Virus record (IMG/VR): IMGVR_UViG_3300018481_000091
Span: 1-20,015 of that record
Source: a virus
DNA length: 20,015 nucleotides
Strand: one strand, 5' to 3'
Positions 1-6,382 of the stretch are shown here, in pieces. The translations under genes were made by a program, and so were the position numbers. Within the stretch, counting starts at the first letter, position 1. Each line of letters opens with the position of its first letter. The notes below the pieces were generated by a model. The model was not told where the DNA came from and ran no database searches. It saw nothing but the letters and a program-made list of their open reading frames with translations.

Positions 1-141
1 GGGCACGATGAAGGCGGGTCGTAGCTGGCCGTCCTCCACCAGTTGGACGGTGAGGTACCCGATGGCCTTCAGGGCGTGGACATCAGAGATGTACCAGCCC
101 GGTTCTTCCTCTGGCGTCGGCGTGTCAGGGTCGAGGCTCAT
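1..141 (-). CDS. Partial small hypothetical protein, last gene of the minus-strand operon
   Basis: The reading frame is open from an ATG at 141 to the window edge, so only the first 47 residues are seen (MSLDPDTPTPEEEPGWYISD then a hydrophobic stretch and VEDGQLRPAFIVP). The start codon overlaps the stop of the next upstream gene as ATGA, the coupling used throughout this phage, which supports the start. The N terminus is acidic and proline-rich. No family is recognised. It is the fourth gene of an operon that includes an Acb2-like protein. Confidence 0.7.
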   Translation of the reverse strand, partial: MSLDPDTPTPEEEPGWYISDVHALKAIGYLTVQLVEDGQLRPAFIVP

Positions 142-329
142 GAGCGCAGCAACTCGGCGTAGGTGTCGGCAGCGGCAACCACCTTCTGGAAGGCTGCGAC
201 CTGTCTGGCCGTGAGCGGTGCCTTCGGGCGCTCCACGATGACGGTCACCGAGATCACATCGGTGATGTAAGCCTTGTCCGACGACAAGGTCACCGTCTGT
301 TCGTGCTTGATCAGCCCAGAGCCGCTCAC
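138..329 (-). CDS. Small hypothetical protein (63 aa) in the Acb2-like operon
   Basis: I chose the GTG at 329 because it overlaps the TGA of the upstream gene as GTGA. A longer frame from 389 would run far into that gene. The protein has a strand-rich first half (KHEQTVTLSSDKAYITDVISVTVIVERP) and a helical second half (LTARQVAAFQKVVAAADTYAELLRS). No cysteines, membrane segment or catalytic motif are visible and no family is recognised. Its place directly after an anti-CBASS-like gene makes an anti-defence or host-takeover role possible, but that is inference. Confidence 0.7.
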   Translation of the reverse strand: MSGSGLIKHEQTVTLSSDKAYITDVISVTVIVERPKAPLTARQVAAFQKVVAAADTYAELLRS

Positions 330-544
330 TGGTTCCTGACCACCGCAGCGATGGCGTACTGGCAGGCGTCCTCCAGCGCAGTGAAGCACTGGGCCTTCTC
401 ACGACCGTCTGGGAGGTTCGGGTCGATCTCGACGGCGAGGATCTGGAACGCCTCCCGCACAGCGTCCAAGCGGTCCACCACCTCTTCGTCCCGCGGCGGG
501 TGGAGGGTCAGGTTGTGGAGGGTCTGGTCCAGTTGCTTACTCAT
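326..544 (-). CDS. Acb2/Tad1 hairpin-domain protein, putative cyclic-nucleotide sponge against CBASS/Thoeris
   Basis: This 72-aa protein has the pattern I associate with the Acb2/Tad1 hairpin family. It has LTLHPP at residues 12-17, then a helix (VVDRLDAVREAFQILA), the loop LPDGREK at 44-50, and a second helix with TALEDA (55-60) ending in AAVVRN (66-71). Family members bind signalling cyclic oligonucleotides made by CBASS or Thoeris systems, so that the effector is not switched on. The usual LEEA..WANAAIARN ending is altered here to LEDACQYAIAAVVRN. The start ATG at 544 overlaps the upstream stop by 8 nt. Family membership is read from the sequence and memory; ligand and activity are inferred. 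Confidence 0.8.
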   Translation of the reverse strand: MSKQLDQTLHNLTLHPPRDEEVVDRLDAVREAFQILAVEIDPNLPDGREKAQCFTALEDACQYAIAAVVRNQ

Positions 545-776
545 GGTGAGTGCTTAGCACCCGGATGACGAAATCCCAGTCGATCGCCTCGTAGGCGTCG
601 TCGTCACCGTTCTCGTGCCAGATGGCGATGTGCTGGGCCTGCTTCTGGGCGTGGGTGGTGTCGTGGCCGAAGACCTTCTCCAGCCGGGTGACGAGCTTGT
701 CCAGCCGGTCGACGGGGCTGGTGCCGTAGACGATGGTGATGTTGGGGTCGCTCGGGGTGATGCTGGGGTCGGTCAT
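537..776 (-). CDS. Small hypothetical protein (79 aa), first gene of the minus-strand operon
   Basis: The ATG at 776 heads the minus-strand operon. It has no Shine-Dalgarno (SD) at a usable distance; instead a -10-like TAGATT ends 6 nt before it, suggesting a leaderless mRNA. The protein has an N-terminal strand (NITIVYG, 12-18), an amphipathic helix (PVDRLDKLVTRLEKVFG, 21-37) and an acidic patch (GDDDAYEAIDWDF). No family is recognised. It is translated just ahead of the Acb2-like gene. Confidence 0.7.
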   Translation of the reverse strand: MTDPSITPSDPNITIVYGTSPVDRLDKLVTRLEKVFGHDTTHAQKQAQHIAIWHENGDDDAYEAIDWDFVIRVLSTHHE

Positions 777-908
777 GGGCCGAATCTACTTGATTCCTCA
801 GGTGTACCCACGGTACGTTCCCGTCAGAAGTGCCCGCCGGTCCGTAGCCCTGTGCCCTCCAAAGCCTTTGCCTCGGACCGGCGGTCATTTCCCAGTTACA
901 ATCGACAT
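777..908. promoter_or_regulatory. Divergent intergenic promoter region
   Basis: No gene was found in these 132 bp between the minus operon (start 776) and the plus operon (start 909). On the minus strand TAGATT (788 to 783) ends 6 nt before the ATG at 776. On the plus strand TACAAT (897-902) ends 6 nt before the ATG at 909. Both fit the actinobacterial -10 pattern TAnnnT and would put the transcription start at the start codon. Neither start has a properly spaced SD. No convincing -35 hexamer was seen on either strand. Confidence 0.5.
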
Positions 909-1043
909 ATGTGCGATTGCCCCCGATGTGACGCTCAGAAGAAGGTGTTGGGAGATGCGGGCGAGGGCACGGGCGCAGGGTCGGCGTTGAGCAGCGGGCA
1001 GTTCGAACGCAAGGTGGTCCGCGACAAACCGAAGGGGAGCTGA
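909..1043 (+). CDS. Small Cys-rich hypothetical protein (44 aa)
   Basis: The protein begins MCDCPRCDAQKK, giving a CxCxxC...  cluster at residues 2, 4 and 7, then a Gly/Ala-rich stretch and a basic tail (ERKVVRDKPKGS). The cluster could hold zinc or another metal, but it is incomplete for a full ribbon in a monomer. The ATG at 909 lies 6 nt after a -10-like TACAAT with no SD, so a leaderless start is likely. Its stop overlaps the next start as TGATG, which supports the frame. No family is recognised. Confidence 0.6.
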   Translation: MCDCPRCDAQKKVLGDAGEGTGAGSALSSGQFERKVVRDKPKGS

Positions 1044-1327
1044 TGGACTGGGTGAACACCGAGTCGGAATCCATGAACGAGCTGGAGATCTCGGTCGGGG
1101 TGGCTCAGGACGCCGAGGATCATGCCCTGCCGGTGATCGTCGTTCAGGTCAACGAGGTCGTGGTGGAGATCCCCGATCTGGAGATGGCGACCGCCATCGC
1201 CATGAACCTGCTGGAGGCCGTCGGCTTCGCAGCCACGGTGGTCGAAGAGGCTCCCGACCACACCCCGGCGTCGATCTTCGCCGCCATGCAGTTGGTGCAG
1301 TCCCGCGCCGGTCGGAAGATGAACTGA
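1043..1327 (+). CDS. Acidic hypothetical protein (94 aa)
   Basis: The ATG at 1043 shares TGATG with the previous stop, so the two are probably translationally coupled. The protein is strongly acidic, with strands (LPVIVVQVNEVVVEIPD, 29-45) followed by an Ala-rich helix (MATAIAMNLLEAVGFAATVV) and a basic C-terminal tip (SRAGRKMN). This strand-helix layout suggests a compact single domain. No motif or family is recognised. Confidence 0.7.
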   Translation: MDWVNTESESMNELEISVGVAQDAEDHALPVIVVQVNEVVVEIPDLEMATAIAMNLLEAVGFAATVVEEAPDHTPASIFAAMQLVQSRAGRKMN

Positions 1328-1334
1328 GGGACCC

Positions 1335-1853
1335 ATGGCCGAAGATGTGATGGCGAAGCTCCATCGTGTGGCGGCAGCGGATCGGGCGAAGCAGGCGGCA
1401 GCGGCCAAGAAGGCGGCTACCCGGTCAACGAGGACGACGGCGAGGCAGCAGTCCAAGCCGGTCACGGTCCGACCCAGCGGCACGACCGGTGGAGCAGGAG
1501 GCAGCGGTGGAACCCAAGCCGGAACCGGATACTCCTCCAACCACGACTGCGGCCCATGGATCGAAGCAAGCTCTTCACGAGTTGCTGAGTATCGCTATGA
1601 CTATGGAAATGGGCAGCTTCAGGTCCGCTGGACCAACAGCCGAGGGAAGCACGGTGATCAGACGATCTACCAGTGCGGTGATGAAGACACGGGCAAGGGC
1701 GGTACCAACGTCTACCGGGCCTTCGCCCAAGCAGTTTCGAAGGGGAAGTACGTCAACTCGACCCTGAACGGCATCCCCTTCTGGCCCGGTGACGATGCCA
1801 GCTTCGATGCTCCCAGTAACCCGAATCGCAACGAGGTACGTCACAAGTTGTAA
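1335..1853 (+). CDS. KTSC-domain protein with a basic Ala-rich N-terminal tail
   Basis: Residues 1-50 are Ala/Lys/Arg-rich (helical, possibly nucleic-acid binding) and 51-65 are a Gly-rich linker. From about 79 to 147 the sequence follows the KTSC fold pattern: SSRVAEYRYD, then a strand (QLQVRWTN), a Tyr-containing strand, VYRAFAQA and SKGKYVNSTLNG. KTSC domains are short modules also found at the C terminus of some lysyl-tRNA synthetases; their role in phages is not established. A 24-residue tail follows. The ATG at 1335 lies 7 nt after the previous stop. The domain call is from pattern memory. Confidence 0.65.
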   Translation: MAEDVMAKLHRVAAADRAKQAAAAKKAATRSTRTTARQQSKPVTVRPSGTTGGAGGSGGTQAGTGYSSNHDCGPWIEASSSRVAEYRYDYGNGQLQVRWTNSRGKHGDQTIYQCGDEDTGKGGTNVYRAFAQAVSKGKYVNSTLNGIPFWPGDDASFDAPSNPNRNEVRHKL

Positions 1854-1864
1854 AGGCTTGCGAG

Positions 1865-1920
1865 TATGATACACTCCGTGGTATCTTGAGAACTCAAGAC
1901 GCCATCTACCTACGGAGTAC
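1865..1920 (+). promoter_or_regulatory. Promoter and structured leader of the 1924 gene
   Basis: TATGAT (1865-1870) is a good -10 candidate, without a clear -35. Downstream, TCTTGAG (1884-1890) and CTCAAGA (1893-1899) form a perfect inverted repeat around AA. An outer pair, ACTCCGT (1873-1879) with ACGGAGT (1912-1918), and GGTA (1880-1883) with TACC (1907-1910), would close a larger hairpin. The SD GGAG (1914-1917), spaced 6 nt from the ATG, lies inside the right arm. The element could be an operator, an RNA switch, or both. Confidence 0.5.
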
Positions 1921-1923
1921 CAA

Positions 1924-2778
1924 ATGTCGAAGCGCAAGTACCGGGGTCCCCGGACGTACGAGAAGGGCCAGTCCTTCCCACCAGCACCGAAGCTCCCGCA
2001 CAAGCCCATGAGCGATGCGGGGCTGTTGACCCACCTGAACGTGATCAAGGTCATCGCGGCCTTCCCCGACACGGTCATGACGGCGGGCCAGATCAAGGAT
2101 TTCGTCGTCCTCGACGGCGGCGAGGTCATTCGGAACTCGGTCAACCAGTCCCTGCACCACCTGTGCAAGCTGTCGGTCCGAGAGAACGGCGAGCCTGCTT
2201 CCGGCCACCGGTCCCGCCTCGATGACTACGAGGAGTTCCACGACGTGCTCGGCATGGGCGTCCTCTACCGGACCACCACCGGCACTTTCGTCCTCGACAC
2301 GGAGGCGTCATGGCAGGGAGAGTGGCATCGGAATGCCCGAGGCATTCAGGTGCGACGCCTGCGCCTCGTCGGCAACCGGTGGCCGCACCTTCCCTACAAG
2401 GGCGAGACGAGGGTCATCCCGGCCAACAAGGCCAAGGCTCCCGATGTCCCGCCCGCCGAGAAGGTGGTGGAGTCCGTGCTGGACGAGATCGACAACCCCA
2501 AGCCGGTCGCCGAGATGACCGTCGAGGAGTACGTCGGCCCGGACGACGTGTTCGTCCCCACCCCCGAGGCCGACAAGGCCGAGTTGGCTGCGTACCATGA
2601 CGAGCCGGTCAAGGTCGGTACGAACGGGTCGAATCCAGAGTCGGTCAAGGACTCAGGTTTCGAACTGCTCTCCATGCCGACCAAGATCATCACCGGCTCC
2701 GAGATGGTTCTCCGGGTCGACAACGAGATCGTCATCGCCACGGTCCTCAAGCGGTACCCACTCGCTGGGAGATCGTGA
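1924..2778 (+). CDS. Hypothetical protein (284 aa) with a possible winged-helix domain
   Basis: Residues 33-86 read as a helical DNA-binding-like module: LLTHLNVIKVIAAFP, then TAGQIKDFV and a likely recognition helix VIRNSVNQSLHHLCKL. They are followed by a hairpin-like segment (GVLYRTTTGTFVLD, 112-125) that could be the wing. The first 30 residues are basic. The middle and C-terminal parts (about 165-250) are acidic and Pro-rich, so probably flexible, before a short strand-rich end. The gene has its own promoter and structured leader and a clear SD, which suits a regulator. No specific family is recognised, so transcriptional regulator is inference. It overlaps the next gene as TGATG. Confidence 0.65.
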   Translation: MSKRKYRGPRTYEKGQSFPPAPKLPHKPMSDAGLLTHLNVIKVIAAFPDTVMTAGQIKDFVVLDGGEVIRNSVNQSLHHLCKLSVRENGEPASGHRSRLDDYEEFHDVLGMGVLYRTTTGTFVLDTEASWQGEWHRNARGIQVRRLRLVGNRWPHLPYKGETRVIPANKAKAPDVPPAEKVVESVLDEIDNPKPVAEMTVEEYVGPDDVFVPTPEADKAELAAYHDEPVKVGTNGSNPESVKDSGFELLSMPTKIITGSEMVLRVDNEIVIATVLKRYPLAGRS

Positions 2779-3200
2779 TGTCCGGCGGGACGCTGGGGAC
2801 CTCCGGGGAGCATCAAGCTCCCCGGAGGGTCACCACCCACGACGCTGAATGCACGCTCTGTCAGACCGCTGACCGAGAGGGCTGGTGGGGTTCCTCCGAG
2901 GTGACCCACTGCCGGGAGTGTGGTGCGACGTGGCCCATGGCGACGAAGACCGCCCACTGCTGCCGGTGCCACCGGACCTTCTCCAGCCACGGAGTCTCGG
3001 ACCGCCATCAGAGCGGTGGCGAGTGCCACAACCCGGCCACCATGACCAACGAGAAGACGGGCGAGAAGATCTACGGCTTCCCGCCCCGACCCAACAAGTA
3101 CGGCACGCCGATCTGGCGTGGCCCCGCATCAGAACTCCCCTTCAAGAAGGAGGCGGAAAATGACGAAGTTGAGAGCACGCCTCAAGGTGGAGGCGGCTGA
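2778..3200 (+). CDS. Phage zinc-finger protein (140 aa)
   Basis: Three metal-binding pairs are visible: C25/C28, C45/C48 (HCRECGATW) and a C2HC-like finger, C61-x2-C64 ... H77 ... C83, in the form HCCRCHRTFSS...DRHQSGGEC. Such CHRTF...DRH...C fingers are familiar from actinophage proteins of unknown role, probably binding DNA or protein. The ATG at 2778 overlaps the previous stop (TGATG). Codons 8-17 coincide with a perfect 12-bp hairpin, and no later start keeps the first Cys pair. The C-terminal 40 residues are Pro- and charge-rich. Confidence 0.7.
   Translation: MSGGTLGTSGEHQAPRRVTTHDAECTLCQTADREGWWGSSEVTHCRECGATWPMATKTAHCCRCHRTFSSHGVSDRHQSGGECHNPATMTNEKTGEKIYGFPPRPNKYGTPIWRGPASELPFKKEAENDEVESTPQGGGG
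2800..2828 (+). terminator. Perfect 12-bp hairpin inside the start of the zinc-finger gene
   Basis: CCTCCGGGGAGC (2800-2811) and GCTCCCCGGAGG (2817-2828) are exact reverse complements around the 5-nt loop ATCAA. No T-run follows. It sits 22 nt after the stop of the possible regulator gene, so it may act as a leaky terminator or attenuator, or as a translation brake within the next gene. Confidence 0.4.
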
Positions 3201-3339
3201 CGGACAGCCCTTCGATGACGGCGGGATCGATGATCTCGTCGGCCAGTGGACGACCTTCGACGGTCGCCCCGCTCAGGTGATACAGGCGAACCTGCTCAAG
3301 CGCGGTGACCTTCACCTGACCTTGGAGTACGAACGATGA
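3160..3339 (+). CDS. Small hypothetical protein (59 aa)
   Basis: I chose the ATG at 3160 because AAGGAGG (3147-3153) is an excellent SD 6 nt before it. This gives a 41-nt overlap with the previous gene, the largest in this block. The protein begins with a basic strand (MTKLRARLKVEA) and ends with LKRGDLHLTLEYER, and looks like a small all-beta domain (GQWTTFDGRPAQVIQANLL). No family is recognised. Its stop overlaps the next start (ATGA). Confidence 0.65.
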   Translation: MTKLRARLKVEAADGQPFDDGGIDDLVGQWTTFDGRPAQVIQANLLKRGDLHLTLEYER

Positions 3340-3554
3340 GCCTCACCTCACCCGAACAGACCTCTCTACTCGTTGACTCCCTCAGGAGCACCGCCGAGAT
3401 CCTCCGGGGTCGAGGCGACGAGCCGATCGACAACCCCTCCATGGCTGCCCTGCTGGACGAGGCAGCCGACGAGTTGATGGTCCTGTACCACGAAGTCCTC
3501 AAGGACCAAATCGACATCCTCAACGAGATCAAGAAGCGGAGAAACATCCAATGA
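3336..3554 (+). CDS. Small all-helical hypothetical protein (72 aa)
   Basis: The sequence is almost entirely helical: TSLLVDSLRSTAEILRGR, a short turn with DNP, then MAALLDEAADELMVLYHEVLKDQIDILNEIKKRR. The segment LLVDSLR..AEIL..R......NP....L recurs in the protein at 3807, pointing to a shared domain. It is coupled on both sides by ATGA overlaps. No family is recognised; a role through dimerisation is only a guess. Confidence 0.7.
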   Translation: MSLTSPEQTSLLVDSLRSTAEILRGRGDEPIDNPSMAALLDEAADELMVLYHEVLKDQIDILNEIKKRRNIQ

Positions 3555-3814
3555 GCAATACCGAAGAGTTCGACATCCCGGCCTGTTCCCTCTGCGGGGG
3601 ACCCGTCGAAGGGTACGGCCACAACCCCGCGCCGCTCGCCGATCGTGAGATCGACGGCCCCTGCTGCCAGACCTGCAACGACACGAGGGTCATCCCGGCC
3701 CGACTGGTGAACATGGGCGTCCCCTTGAAGGTGGCGAACGAGGTGGGACTGGTGAGCGGCGGCTTCGGTCAGGGCAAGACCGGCCTCGTACAGGAGCCTC
3801 CGACCGATGGGTGA
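3551..3814 (+). CDS. Zinc-ribbon protein of the YGHNP type (87 aa)
   Basis: A first pair C12/C15 (CSLCGGPVEGYGHNPAPL) and a second pair C39/C42 (CCQTCNDTRVIPARL) form a classic four-Cys ribbon. The wording CxxCG.PVEGYGHNP.PL...G.CC..CN..VI..RL is familiar from many small phage proteins of unknown function. The C-terminal 30 residues are probably disordered. The start overlaps the previous stop as ATGA. A role in host takeover through protein or nucleic-acid binding is possible but unproven. Confidence 0.75.
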   Translation: MSNTEEFDIPACSLCGGPVEGYGHNPAPLADREIDGPCCQTCNDTRVIPARLVNMGVPLKVANEVGLVSGGFGQGKTGLVQEPPTDG

Positions 3815-4157
3815 GATGCTCGTCACCATCGCCCCCGACTGCGGGAAGGCCACCGGCTCGGTGTGGCACTCGACCCCTGAGTGCTACATGTTGAGCAACC
3901 ACGGCTCAGCCTTCCGTGAGATCACCGAGGAGATGGTCGAGATACTCGGGTTCTCCAAGTGCAAGCACTGCGCTCGGTTCGACCTGTTGTCCGAGGACAC
4001 CGCGCTGGTGCTGTTGGTCGACTCCCTGCGGAAGGCCGAGATCCTCAACCAGCGCCACAACATCAACAACCCGGACACCCTGAGCCTCGCCAACAAGTTC
4101 CGCAACATGCTGGCGGCGAACGGACTGCACCTCGTTCTGGTGGAGGAGGAAACGTGA
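3807..4157 (+). CDS. Hypothetical metal-binding protein (116 aa)
   Basis: H21, C26, C52 and C55 (VWHSTPECYML ... GFSKCKHC) are spaced as a likely zinc site. The C-terminal half is helical and carries LLVDSLRKAEILNQRHNINNPDTLSLA, which matches the protein at 3336. So this gene looks like a zinc module fused to that helical module. The first of two in-frame ATGs (3807) gives an 8-nt overlap with the previous gene; the ATG at 3816 is an alternative. No named family. Confidence 0.65.
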   Translation: MGEMLVTIAPDCGKATGSVWHSTPECYMLSNHGSAFREITEEMVEILGFSKCKHCARFDLLSEDTALVLLVDSLRKAEILNQRHNINNPDTLSLANKFRNMLAANGLHLVLVEEET

Positions 4158-4522
4158 AGGATCCAGTAGTTCACGACCACGCTCTCAACGAGGCGTTCCG
4201 GTCAGAGATCCCCCGTAAACCTGAGCCGACCTCGGACTCAGTAAAACTCAACTGGGTCGAGGTGGTCCCGAAGTTCAACCGGGTCCGGGGGGTGCAGGTC
4301 ACCAAGGAGAACCTCGATGACATCGCCCGACTCCACGGCTACGACGTGTTCACGCCAACCACGGACAGCGGCGACCACACCAGTTACCTGATCGTGCCCG
4401 GTACGACCGGTGACGTGCGGGCGTTCATCAACGATTGGATCCTCGTGGCCGACAACAACTGGGACCTCGTCACGGTGTGTTCGGCGGCGGCGTTCACCCG
4501 CAACTACGAGGTGGAGACATGA
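4154..4522 (+). CDS. Hypothetical phage protein (122 aa)
   Basis: The GTG at 4154 overlaps the previous stop as GTGA and has GGAGGAGG shortly upstream. The N terminus is charged. From about residue 60 the sequence (FTPTTDSGDHTSYLIVPGTTGDVRAFINDWILV...VCSAAAFTRNYEV) resembles the small beta-rich domain of many phage proteins that end in F..NYE. Those proteins have no proven function. The next gene starts within its stop (ATGA). Confidence 0.65.
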   Translation: MKDPVVHDHALNEAFRSEIPRKPEPTSDSVKLNWVEVVPKFNRVRGVQVTKENLDDIARLHGYDVFTPTTDSGDHTSYLIVPGTTGDVRAFINDWILVADNNWDLVTVCSAAAFTRNYEVET

Positions 4523-4863
4523 AGTACCGGATCTCATTCGAAATCACGCAGGAGACGCTGGACGAGATCGATCGGTGTCCCGGCGGGATCACCAAGACCC
4601 CGCTGGAGCGCATCGGTTCGGTGCTGGCCCACGCCGTGGACAACGCCCGCCACTGGCAGGGCGGACAGGAGCACGCCGTGATGGAACAGGTGCTGGGTCC
4701 CGAGGACAAGTACGACCCCGTCGTCTCCCGTGTGGCGTCGCTGGAACGGTCCCAGCACAACACCGACACCGTCAACGCCGAGATCCTGCGGCGGCTGGCC
4801 GAGGTCGAGAAGCGGCTCGACGTGCAGGGCACGAAGATGATCTGGAAGCAGGACGTGACGTGA
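4519..4863 (+). CDS. Coiled-coil hypothetical protein (114 aa)
   Basis: An N-terminal strand (KYRISFEITQETLDEID) leads into a helical body, and residues 66-103 (YDPVVSRVASLERSQHNTDT...EILRRLAEVEKRL) have heptad-like Leu/Val spacing typical of a coiled coil. The ATG at 4519 overlaps the previous stop as ATGA. Oligomerisation is likely. The partner and role are unknown. Confidence 0.65.
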   Translation: MKYRISFEITQETLDEIDRCPGGITKTPLERIGSVLAHAVDNARHWQGGQEHAVMEQVLGPEDKYDPVVSRVASLERSQHNTDTVNAEILRRLAEVEKRLDVQGTKMIWKQDVT

Positions 4864-5237
4864 TCTGCGGTGCGCCCAACGACAAGCTCCTCGCTGACGG
4901 CATCTCCACCGAGGCGTACTTCTGCCAGCGTGAGCGTGGTCACCTCCATGCTCACTGGAGCAAGGGCTACCCGGAGTGGTGGGACGACTCCTACCACGAG
5001 GTGAACGACTACACGGCTCCCTCTGGTATCGCTGCGCTGGCTGACCACCCTCACCTGAATCCGGGCAAGTCCGATCTCGCCACCCGAGCGCTCAAGGCGA
5101 TGCTGCCTCCTGACGCCGCTGACGTGGCCTACACGCTGGAGAACGGTCCTGATCCTGACGACTCTCCTGAGGAGCAGGCCGAGACTTTCGAACGGGCCAA
5201 GGCCCGTGCCATCGACATCCTGCGCGGGGAACCGTGA
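4860..5237 (+). CDS. Hypothetical protein (125 aa) with an N-terminal Cys/His motif
   Basis: The GTG at 4860 overlaps the previous stop as GTGA. The N-terminal 40 residues (ICGAPN ... YFCQRERGHLHAHWSKG) hold C3, C22, H27 and H31. That pattern recurs in actinophage proteins and could be a metal site. The C-terminal half is acidic and helical (PDDSPEEQAETFERAKARAIDIL). No name can be given. Confidence 0.65.
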   Translation: MICGAPNDKLLADGISTEAYFCQRERGHLHAHWSKGYPEWWDDSYHEVNDYTAPSGIAALADHPHLNPGKSDLATRALKAMLPPDAADVAYTLENGPDPDDSPEEQAETFERAKARAIDILRGEP

Positions 5238-5584
5238 CCTTCATCGCCGAGGAGCACAACGAGAAGATCGAGCATCTCGACGGCGTACCGTGGTTCTCCG
5301 CTCCGGTGCCGCCTCGGGAGCACGAGTGCTGGGCACAGACCCGCGGCTACCTCTACCAGTCGCTTGTCATTGTCGAACGCTGCGCTTGTGGAGGCATCCA
5401 CAACACCAACTACGACGGTTGGCTGGAGAAGAACAGCAGGGCGGTCCCTGAGGAGGTCGAGGCGCAGATGGACGCTCTTGAGGACCGGCTCGTCTGGCTC
5501 CAGCGCACCCAGAGCCTCTGTCTCGGTGTCCTCATCGCGATCGGGTTCATCCTCCTCTTCTGGGCGCTCGCCGAGGTCTTCTGA
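5234..5584 (+). CDS. Cys-motif protein with one C-terminal membrane helix (116 aa)
   Basis: Residues 31-70 read ECWAQTRGYLY...VERCACGGIHNTNYDGWLEKNSR. This C...CxCG..GWLEKN pattern is familiar from small actinophage proteins. A coiled stretch (EEVEAQMDALEDRLVWLQRTQ) follows, then a clear membrane helix (about 94-114). The layout suggests a tail-anchored cytoplasmic domain. The GTG at 5234 overlaps the previous stop. Function unknown; membrane anchoring is inferred from hydrophobicity. Confidence 0.7.
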   Translation: MTFIAEEHNEKIEHLDGVPWFSAPVPPREHECWAQTRGYLYQSLVIVERCACGGIHNTNYDGWLEKNSRAVPEEVEAQMDALEDRLVWLQRTQSLCLGVLIAIGFILLFWALAEVF

Positions 5585-5832
5585 TGGCCGTTGACAAGCA
5601 CACCTTCATCCCGATCGCAGAGGCTCAGACGCCCAGAGACGGTCGGTGCATGGTCGACCGTTGGTGGATCATCACCGACAACCAAGAGATCATCCTGTGG
5701 CGTGGGTTCTCCCCGCAGTGCAACCAGAACGAGGCCATCGCCCGAGATCTCCAAGAGCAGGTGTGGCCGGACGGCGACGTGATGCATCTACCAGTTGTTT
5801 ATCTACGACATCGACAGGAGTGGTACGAGTGA
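5584..5832 (+). CDS. Small hypothetical protein (82 aa)
   Basis: The ATG at 5584 shares TGATG with the previous stop. The sequence alternates strands (HTFIPIAEA, DRWWIITDNQEIILWRGF) with one helix (NEAIARDLQEQVW). The phrase RWWIITDNQEIILWRGFSPQCN followed by a helix is a compact alpha/beta pattern, but no family is recognised. It overlaps the next gene through GTGA. Confidence 0.7.
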   Translation: MAVDKHTFIPIAEAQTPRDGRCMVDRWWIITDNQEIILWRGFSPQCNQNEAIARDLQEQVWPDGDVMHLPVVYLRHRQEWYE

Positions 5833-6167
5833 GCCGACGGATCTTGAAGTGGCAACTACCGGTGGACGACGAGTGGCACCGGCTACCCGGTCCGTTCGAC
5901 CACTGCGAGGTCGATGTCTACGACCCCGGCATCATGTGGCTGTGGGCCGTGGAGATGCCCCACACGGTCATGTGGGACATGCGGGCGTACGGCACCGGCC
6001 ATGACCTTCCCGATGTCGGGAACTGGGTGGGAACGGCCCGTCACGACGGGACCGGACTGGTGTGGCATGTGCTGGCTCGTCCGATTCCCGAGGAGATGCA
6101 TTCCGAGCACGAAGCCACCCCTGACGAGTTGTCGTTCGTAGAACGCATCGGGCCGGACGAGGCGTGA
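5829..6167 (+). CDS. DUF7352-like phage protein (112 aa)
   Basis: The N terminus (SRRILKWQLPVDDEWHRLPG) and the later block YGTGHDLPD...NWVGTARHDGTGLVWHVLARP match the pattern I recall for DUF7352. These are small beta-rich actinophage proteins with no proven function. The GTG at 5829 overlaps the previous stop as GTGA. Residues 97-112 form an acidic tail. The family call is from memory and needs a profile search. Confidence 0.7.
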   Translation: MSRRILKWQLPVDDEWHRLPGPFDHCEVDVYDPGIMWLWAVEMPHTVMWDMRAYGTGHDLPDVGNWVGTARHDGTGLVWHVLARPIPEEMHSEHEATPDELSFVERIGPDEA

Positions 6168-6382
6168 ACGTCAACGAGGTGATCGACTACCTCAAGAGGT
6201 ACGTCCATGCCGGGATGGGCGAGCTTCCGGTCCACATCCTGAACATGGAGGACGATTTACCTGATGGGGACCTCCGCTCAGGAATCGTGAGCCACGTCGA
6301 ACTCGACATGTTCGATGTGGAACAGGGTCAGGTCGTCAGCCTGATGAGCTGGCCGAATCGGGAAGCGGATCAGAAGGCATGA
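6164..6382 (+). CDS. Small acidic hypothetical protein (72 aa)
   Basis: The GTG at 6164 overlaps the previous stop as GTGA, and its own stop overlaps the next start as ATGA. It starts with a helix (VNEVIDYLKRYVHAG) and continues as strands (SHVELDMFDVEQGQVVSLMSW). The make-up resembles small host-takeover proteins, but no family is recognised. Confidence 0.65.
   Translation: MNVNEVIDYLKRYVHAGMGELPVHILNMEDDLPDGDLRSGIVSHVELDMFDVEQGQVVSLMSWPNREADQKA

Noticed and set aside
615-1043. Longer 142-aa reading of the 909 gene
   Set aside because: The upstream part runs through the minus operon and promoter region and has shadow composition; the ATG at 909 fits the -10 spacing.
2394-3029. 211-aa minus-strand open frame
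   Set aside because: It is antisense to the 1924 and 2778 genes, with a low-complexity Thr/Ser/Pro shadow composition and no SD.
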